Positions 1-4,586 of a stretch of 6,469 nucleotides of DNA are shown here, piece after piece (position 1 is the stretch's first letter; each line of letters starts with the position of its first letter). Origin of the DNA: Flavobacteriales bacterium (GTDB lineage Bacteria; Bacteroidota; Bacteroidia; Flavobacteriales_D; Parvicellaceae); contig WFNC01000489.1 of NCBI GenBank assembly GCA_015488785.1, positions 1 to 6,469 on the forward strand. Reading direction: 5' to 3'. The notes beneath the pieces were generated by a model. The model did no database searches. It had not been told where the DNA came from and worked only from the letters and a program-made list of their open reading frames with translations. The position numbers and the translations under genes are program-made.

Positions 1-466
1 AATGAATGGAGAATATTGGAGACTTTTAACTTCTGTATTTATTCATGGCGGATTATTACATCTAATTGCAAATTTATTGGGTTTGGCAATTGGAGCAGGT
101 TTATTAGAAAAAATAATTGGAAGATTCAAACTAATAATGAGTTTTATAATTTGTGGTATTCTCGCCAGTGTTACTAGCGTTTATTGGCACGAAAATACAG
201 TAAGTATCGGAGCATCAGGAGCAATATTTGGACTTTACGGTATAATTTTAGCTTTTTCTATTTTCAAAATCTATCCAAACATCATGCTTATTACGACATG
301 GGGAGTATTAGTACTTTACATAGGAGTAGGCTTATTGTTAGGAATCTTAGGGGGTATTGACAATGCTGCACATTTGGGAGGTCTAATAAGTGGTTTCATT
401 CTAGGTGTAGTTTTAATATTAACTGAAAAAGATAAATTAATTAAAAATGCGAAGAAGAATACTTAA
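1..466 (+). CDS. Rhomboid family intramembrane serine protease (5'-truncated by window edge)
   Basis: Rhomboids are polytopic inner-membrane proteases that cleave transmembrane segments of other membrane proteins with a Ser-His dyad. The reading frame is open from the first base, with codons starting at base 2; residues are numbered from the first visible Met. The conserved WR motif is at W6-R7. The H-x4-H-x3-N pattern that forms the oxyanion region in TM2 is at H15, H20 and N24. The GxSG motif with the nucleophile is GASG at 70-73 (S72), and the catalytic histidine is H124 in AAHLGG. Five hydrophobic segments are visible at about 14-36, 43-61, 69-90, 95-117 and 122-141, followed by a short Lys-rich tail. 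Family members normally have TM1 and a long L1 loop before the WR motif, so this Met is almost certainly internal and the true start lies upstream. Both catalytic residues are present, so the enzyme is probably active. Its substrate is unknown. Confidence 0.9.
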   Translation, partial: MNGEYWRLLTSVFIHGGLLHLIANLLGLAIGAGLLEKIIGRFKLIMSFIICGILASVTSVYWHENTVSIGASGAIFGLYGIILAFSIFKIYPNIMLITTWGVLVLYIGVGLLLGILGGIDNAAHLGGLISGFILGVVLILTEKDKLIKNAKKNT

Positions 467-526
467 GTAATCCTATTCTATCAACACTATTCAAACTAAA
501 AATATTGGTTACATTATAATCACAAA
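467..526 (+). other. Short gap between the rhomboid and MepA-like genes
   Basis: This is 60 bases of AT-rich sequence. I see no hairpin followed by a T-run and no good match to the Bacteroidota promoter (TTG, then TAnnTTTG about 19 bases later). The absence of either signal is compatible with read-through from the rhomboid gene into the MepA-like gene, but does not prove an operon. Confidence 0.4.
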
Positions 527-1315
527 ATGAAAATTTTACTGAAAATATTTCTTTTTATCTTACTAACTGTACTAACTCAAATTGGAGGGTTAGTCTACTT
601 ATTGAGTCTTATAATTTCACGAAAATGGGATAAAAAAGTAAAATATAAAACCCTCTTTATTTTTATGGGATTATATCTATTGTCAACTTTTCTAATCACT
701 CCCTTGATTGCTCCAGTTTTTGGAAGAGAAAAAGTCAAGCATTCAGAAAAAATAAAACCGACGAATTATATGACGGTTTTATTGAACAGAAATTATGTTC
801 GACCAAAGCTAAATGATTTATTAAGTCAAACGGAAAAGGAATTAATCGGAACAAATATTGAAATTCATTATTTAGACGCAAATTTTCCTTTTATAAACCG
901 ATTTCCACTTCTCCCTCATTTGAGTCATAATGACGGAAAGAAAATTGACATTAGTTTGATTTACGAAACAATCGATGGGAAAATAACAGACAAACAAAAG
1001 TCTGTTAGCGGTTACGGAGTTTTTGAAAATCCTAAATCAAATGAATTAAACCAAGTTGAGAAGTGTTTAGAGCGTGGTTATTTCCAATATGACTACTCAA
1101 AATATGTCTCTTTTGGAAAAGTAAATAAAGCATTAGTTTTTTCTGAGAAAGGGACAAAAAAACTGATAACAAGTATCTTGAAAAATAGAAATTTAGGAAA
1201 ATTATTTATCGAACCTCATTTAAAAAGTAGAATGAATTTAAGAAATAATAAAATAAGATATCACGGATGCCGAGCAGTTAGACACGATGACCATATTCAT
1301 ATTCAACTGAAATAA
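527..1315 (+). CDS. Membrane-anchored MepA-like (M74/LAS-type) zinc peptidase, probable murein endopeptidase
   Basis: This 262-residue protein has two hydrophobic segments, at about 5-30 and 42-64, and then a soluble domain. The segments suggest a hairpin anchor, although the topology is not certain. The C-terminal half carries the metal-site pattern I recall for MepA-type peptidases: H131-x2-H134-x6-D141 in the LAS-like SHNDGKKIDI segment, and H253-x2-H256-x-H258 in HDDHIHI close to the C terminus. These spacings match those I remember for the E. coli enzyme (H110/H113/D120 and H206/H209/H211). An EPHLKSRM segment at 229-236 sits where MepA has a similar helix. In the family these enzymes hydrolyse D-Ala to meso-DAP crosslinks in peptidoglycan. 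Here overall similarity outside the motifs is weak, so the substrate is inferred. MepA itself is a soluble periplasmic protein, so the membrane anchor is unusual. The gene starts 60 bases after the rhomboid gene. It ends in TAA before a convergent gap. Many databases would probably call this hypothetical. Confidence 0.72.
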   Translation: MKILLKIFLFILLTVLTQIGGLVYLLSLIISRKWDKKVKYKTLFIFMGLYLLSTFLITPLIAPVFGREKVKHSEKIKPTNYMTVLLNRNYVRPKLNDLLSQTEKELIGTNIEIHYLDANFPFINRFPLLPHLSHNDGKKIDISLIYETIDGKITDKQKSVSGYGVFENPKSNELNQVEKCLERGYFQYDYSKYVSFGKVNKALVFSEKGTKKLITSILKNRNLGKLFIEPHLKSRMNLRNNKIRYHGCRAVRHDDHIHIQLK

Positions 1316-1327
1316 TAAAGATGAACT

Positions 1328-1344
1328 ATTGTTCATTGAACAAT
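1328..1344. repeat. Perfect 17-base palindrome between convergent genes
   Basis: The sequence ATTGTTCA-T-TGAACAAT is two perfectly complementary 8-base arms around a single T. It begins 13 bases after the stop of the MepA-like gene, inside the gap that separates it from the convergent pdxH. Ten bases further on is a second small inverted repeat, CTTTTT-C-AAAAAG at 1354-1366. Together these could form a bidirectional transcription terminator, but no strong T-run follows the first hairpin on either strand. The arm length and symmetry would also suit a dimeric DNA-binding protein. The symmetry is seen directly; the function is inference. Confidence 0.6.
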
Positions 1345-1436
1345 GTAAAGAGGCTTTTTCAAAAAGGCTTTAATATCCAAAATATAAAGTCTTCTTAAAC
1401 CTAAAACCTCAACAACAACACCTTAACAACTAACTA

Positions 1437-2096
1437 CTAAGGAGATACACGCTCAACACACCATTCTTCTTGCTCTTTTATAAATACAATTCGATCATGT
1501 AGTCTGCTTGGTCTTCCTTGCCAAAATTCTATTCGAGTAGGATCCAATTGATAACCGCCCCAAAAATCTGGACGAGGAATATTTTCTGAATCTTGATATT
1601 GAATGCTGAGTTCTTTCACTTTTTGTTCCAACTCTTTTCGGTCTTTCAATACGCTACTTTGATGAGATGCCCATGCGCCTATTTTACTTTCTTTTGGACG
1701 AGCATTGAAATATGCATCTGAAATTTCAGGTTTTACTTTTGTTACTTTTCCTTCTATTCTGATTTGTCTTTCGAGTTCTCCCCAATGAATATTCAATGAA
1801 GCATACGGATTTTCTGCCAATTCTAATCCTTTTTGGCTGTTGTAATTGGTGTAGAAAATAAATTGTTGCGCTATGATGTCTCGCATATAAACAACTCGTG
1901 ACGATGGCTTACCTTCCTTGTTTGCTGTTGACAAACACATGGCATAAGGATCTAAAATTTGTGATCCAACAGCTTCCTCAAACCAAATAGCGTATTGTTC
2001 GAATGGATTTTTACTTACTGCGCTCTCATTTAAAGGTCGATCAGCAAAATCTCTCCTGATACTATTGATATAACTTTTTACTTCTTCTAAACTCAT
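1437..2096 (-). CDS. pdxH: Pyridoxamine 5'-phosphate oxidase
   Basis: PdxH is an FMN-dependent cytoplasmic homodimer that oxidises pyridoxine or pyridoxamine 5'-phosphate to pyridoxal 5'-phosphate (PLP) with oxygen, the last step of PLP synthesis and salvage. At 219 residues it has the usual full length. The FMN-binding barrel shows SRVVYMR at 66-72, the YTNYNSQKG segment at 82-90 and the ERQIRIEG strand at 109-116. The family's C-terminal signature is intact as IEFWQGRPSRLHDR at 189-202, whose Arg and His contact the PLP phosphate and substrate. The protein ends in WCVERVSP, matching the usual W-x-x-x-R-L-x-P end. The start is the ATG at 2096, which gives a normal-length N-terminal arm with the PFEQYAIWFEEA helix. 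Its stop is 121 bases from the convergent MepA-like gene. A 229-base gap holding an RNA-like element separates it from hutU upstream, so co-transcription with hutU is doubtful. Confidence 0.97.
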   Translation of the reverse strand: MSLEEVKSYINSIRRDFADRPLNESAVSKNPFEQYAIWFEEAVGSQILDPYAMCLSTANKEGKPSSRVVYMRDIIAQQFIFYTNYNSQKGLELAENPYASLNIHWGELERQIRIEGKVTKVKPEISDAYFNARPKESKIGAWASHQSSVLKDRKELEQKVKELSIQYQDSENIPRPDFWGGYQLDPTRIEFWQGRPSRLHDRIVFIKEQEEWCVERVSP

Positions 2097-2325
2097 TATT
2101 TTTGTTTTAATTTACTTATTGCAATTGGTTCAAATTGAATTTTAAGTTAAAAATTGATTCTTTGCATTTTTTTTTAACCTCAACTTTGAATAATTATATT
2201 AATAAGATAGCTCTCCAATTAAGAATAAAATTATAATTCTGCGTTAAGGATAGTAACGGCATCCTTTTCTGTTTTTTTTTACAGAAAAGATATAGTGGAT
2301 AGCCTGTTAAAACGCCCAAGAACTA
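2097..2325. other. hutU-pdxH intergenic region
   Basis: This gap lies downstream of the hutU stop and upstream of the pdxH start. The pdxH-proximal part (2097-2235) is very AT-rich, includes a nine-base-plus T-run near 2167 and must contain the pdxH promoter if pdxH has its own. I found no convincing TAnnTTTG match on the minus strand there. The hutU-proximal part (about 2236-2320) holds the structured element described separately. No ORF of meaningful length is present. Confidence 0.6.
2236..2320 (+). ncRNA. Structured RNA element, probably Flavo-1-like
   Basis: Nested complementary segments are visible. An outer stem pairs GCGTT (2241-2245) with AACGC (2311-2315). Inside it GGC (2258-2260) pairs with GCC (2302-2304) and ATCC (2261-2264) with GGAT (2297-2300). 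The core stem pairs TTTTCTGT (2265-2272) with ACAGAAAA (2281-2288) around a loop of eight T. The segment AAGGAT (2246-2251) is also complementary to ATCCTT (2261-2266), giving an alternative or competing hairpin. The order GCGTTAAGGAT, then ATCCTTTT, a variable stem-loop, AAAAGATA and GGATAGCC resembles a motif I recall as recurrent in flavobacterial genomes and listed in Rfam as Flavo-1. That name comes from memory and needs a covariance-model search. Strand is assigned from the remembered orientation of the motif. If that is right, the element is antisense to hutU and pdxH. No T-run follows the core stem on either strand, so a plain intrinsic terminator fits poorly. Confidence 0.58.
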
Positions 2326-4314
2326 TTACGTCATAAACAACTCATCGTCAACTAAGTTAGGTAGTGTTACTTTAAGTTTTGAATTACGTTTCATTTCTCG
2401 TTTTATTGCAAACATTGCTCCTTCATTCCTCGCCCAACTTCTTCTCGATATCCCATTATTTACATCCCAAAAAAGCATTGATTTCAATCTTCTATCAGCA
2501 TCGCTTGATCCGTCTAAAGTCATTCCAAAACCTCCATTAATAACTTCTCCCCAACCTACTCCTCCTCCATTATGAATGCTAACCCAAGTCGCACCTCTAA
2601 AAGAGTCTCCGATTACATTTTGGATTGCCATATCAGCGGTAAATGAAGAGCCGTCATAAATATTGCTTGTTTCTCGATAAGGAGAATCTGTACCACTGAC
2701 ATCGTGATGATCTCTACCCAAAATAATTGGCGCTGACAACTTGCCATCTCCCACTGCTTTATTAAACGCTTCTGCAATATTCATACGTCCTTCTGCATCA
2801 GCATACAAGATTCTTGCTTGAGAACCTACAACCAATTTATTTTCCTGTGCTCCTTTAATCCATTGGATGTTATCTTTCATTTGCTGTTGAATTTCTGAAG
2901 GTGATGTTTTTATCATTTCTTCTAAAATATCGGTCGCAATTTTGTCGGTAATAGCTAAATCATTGGCATCTCCCGAAGAACAAACCCATCGGAAAGGACC
3001 AAAACCATAATCGAAACACATAGGCCCCATAATATCTTGAACATAAGAGGCGTACTTGAAGGTTCCATCTTTTTTAACGATATCGGCATTGGCTCTTGAT
3101 GCTTCTAGTAAAAAGGCGTTTCCATAATCGAAAAAATAAGTCCCTTTGGCTACGTGCTTGTTAATCGCTTCAACTTGTCTTCTCAAAGATGCTTGAACTT
3201 TCTCCTTAAATAAATCTGGATTTTCAGCCATTAAATGATTCGATTCTTCAAACGTTGAGCCTACCGGATAGTACCCTCCTGCCCAGGGATTGTGCAATGA
3301 CGTTTGGTCGGAACCTAAATCTACATAGACATTTTCTTTGTCAAATTTCTCCCAAACATCGACAATATTTCCATCGTAAGCAATGGACACTGTTTCTTTA
3401 TTCTTCTTTGCTGTTTTAACACGTATGCATAATTCATCTAAATCTGAAATAAGTTCATCGACCCAACCTTGAGCGTGACGCTTTTTAGATGCAGCTGGGT
3501 TTACTTCTGCTGTAACAGACACAACTCCTGCTATATTCCCAGCTTTTGGCTGAGCTCCACTCATGCCTCCTAATCCTGAGGTTAAAAAGAGTTTTCCTTT
3601 TGTACCTTTAGCATCAATCTTTCGACAAGCATTTAAAACCGTAATTGTTGTTCCGTGAACGATTCCTTGAGGCCCAATATACATATAAGAACCTGCGGTC
3701 ATTTGTCCGTATTGAGTTACTCCCAATGCATTGTACTTCTCCCAATCGTCTGGTTTAGAATAGTTAGGAATCATCATTCCATTGGTTACAACTACACGTG
3801 GAGCTTCCGAATGAGAAGGAAATAATCCCATAGGATGTCCGCTATACATGACCAAAGTTTGATCGTCTGTCATTTCTGACAAGTATTTCATTGTCAATAA
3901 GTATTGTGCCCAATTGGAAAATACTGCTCCATTGCCTCCGTAGGTAATCAACTCGTGTGGATGCTGTGCTATTGCATCATCCAAATTGTTTTGAATCATC
4001 AGCATTATTGATTTTGCTTGTATTGACTTCCCTGGATATTCGTTTATCGGGCGTGCGTATATTCTATAATCTGGACGAAAACGGTGCATATAGATTCTTC
4101 CATAAGTATCTAATTCTTCCGAAAATTCTTTTAATAAAACACGGTGATGTTGTTTATCAAAATACCTTAAAGCGTTTTTTAAAGCCAGTACTTTTTCTGA
4201 TTTTGAAAGAATTTCTTTCCGCTTTGGTGCGTGACTAACTGATAAGTCTATTGCCTTTTTTTGGGGTAATTCTTTAGGTATTCCTTGTTGAATTAATTCT
4301 TTGAAATTGAGCAT
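2326..4314 (-). CDS. hutU: Urocanate hydratase (urocanase), long form
   Basis: Urocanase is a cytoplasmic enzyme that uses tightly bound NAD+ as an electrophile to hydrate urocanate to 4-imidazolone-5-propionate, the second step of histidine degradation. The 662-residue protein is complete. Conserved blocks appear in order: YGGNGAVF at 125-132, YGQMTAGSYMYIGPQG at 202-217, the glycine-rich NAD-binding turn TSGLGGMSGAQPKAG at 245-259, DQTSLHNPWAGGYYPVG at 336-352, GPFRWVCSSGD at 439-449 with C445 the likely active-site cysteine, GRDHHDVSGTDSPYRET at 533-549 and HNGGGVGWGEVINGG at 581-595. The length is about 100 residues above the roughly 555-residue Pseudomonas/Bacillus type, and the FRWVC block resembles animal UROC1 as I remember it. 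The N terminus beginning MLNFKELIQQGIPKELP fits the long form and supports this start. No hutH, hutI or hutG is in the window, and a divergent gene lies 272 bases upstream, so hutU appears to be transcribed on its own. Confidence 0.97.
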   Translation of the reverse strand: MLNFKELIQQGIPKELPQKKAIDLSVSHAPKRKEILSKSEKVLALKNALRYFDKQHHRVLLKEFSEELDTYGRIYMHRFRPDYRIYARPINEYPGKSIQAKSIMLMIQNNLDDAIAQHPHELITYGGNGAVFSNWAQYLLTMKYLSEMTDDQTLVMYSGHPMGLFPSHSEAPRVVVTNGMMIPNYSKPDDWEKYNALGVTQYGQMTAGSYMYIGPQGIVHGTTITVLNACRKIDAKGTKGKLFLTSGLGGMSGAQPKAGNIAGVVSVTAEVNPAASKKRHAQGWVDELISDLDELCIRVKTAKKNKETVSIAYDGNIVDVWEKFDKENVYVDLGSDQTSLHNPWAGGYYPVGSTFEESNHLMAENPDLFKEKVQASLRRQVEAINKHVAKGTYFFDYGNAFLLEASRANADIVKKDGTFKYASYVQDIMGPMCFDYGFGPFRWVCSSGDANDLAITDKIATDILEEMIKTSPSEIQQQMKDNIQWIKGAQENKLVVGSQARILYADAEGRMNIAEAFNKAVGDGKLSAPIILGRDHHDVSGTDSPYRETSNIYDGSSFTADMAIQNVIGDSFRGATWVSIHNGGGVGWGEVINGGFGMTLDGSSDADRRLKSMLFWDVNNGISRRSWARNEGAMFAIKREMKRNSKLKVTLPNLVDDELFMT

Positions 4315-4586
4315 CTTTATTATTTTATCTGATAAAAATCGTTATTTTTTAAGAGACTTACAATTGTTTTTGTTTCTATTTTTGTTCTAATTAAAAATCA
4401 AGTATTGAGCATTAAAGATAAGTAAGTGATAGTCAGCTCGTTACTAGCTAATTGAAAGGAGATAACAAAACTGCAAATCAACTAATTTCATAAATATGAT
4501 TCCTCTATTTTTATAAAAAACTGATTTTGAAATGCTTGAATAAGGATTATTATACTATTTTCACATTATAATTAAATACCTATTCT
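4315..4586. promoter_or_regulatory. Divergent intergenic region between hutU and the beta-helix gene
   Basis: This 272-base AT-rich stretch must carry the promoters for hutU (leftward) and for the beta-helix gene (rightward), because both start here and point away from each other. The best rightward candidate is TTG at 4536-4538 with TATTTTCA at 4556-4563, which is only a partial match to the Bacteroidota consensus and has a 17-base spacer. I found no good leftward match. No ORF, strong hairpin or repeat is evident. Confidence 0.4.

Noticed and set aside
2..4. ATG at base 2 as the true start of the rhomboid gene
   Set aside because: It sits right before the conserved WR motif, leaving no room for TM1 and loop L1, so it is probably an internal methionine.
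1354..1366. CTTTTT-C-AAAAAG as an intrinsic terminator
   Set aside because: The stem is AT-only apart from one G-C pair, and the flanking GGC and GGC do not pair, so it would be too weak on its own.
2264..2289. Nine-base-pair hairpin with T8 loop as a hutU terminator
   Set aside because: No T-run follows the stem in either direction; the poly-T is in the loop, and the flanks form further pairs, which fits a structured RNA better.
3957..4238. Plus-strand open frame of 93 codons inside hutU
   Set aside because: It lies entirely antisense to strongly conserved urocanase coding sequence and its translation resembles no family I know.
4536..4563. TTG...TATTTTCA as the promoter of the beta-helix gene
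   Set aside because: It matches the TAnnTTTG box only partly and the spacer is shorter than the usual 19 or so bases, so it is mentioned only as a candidate.
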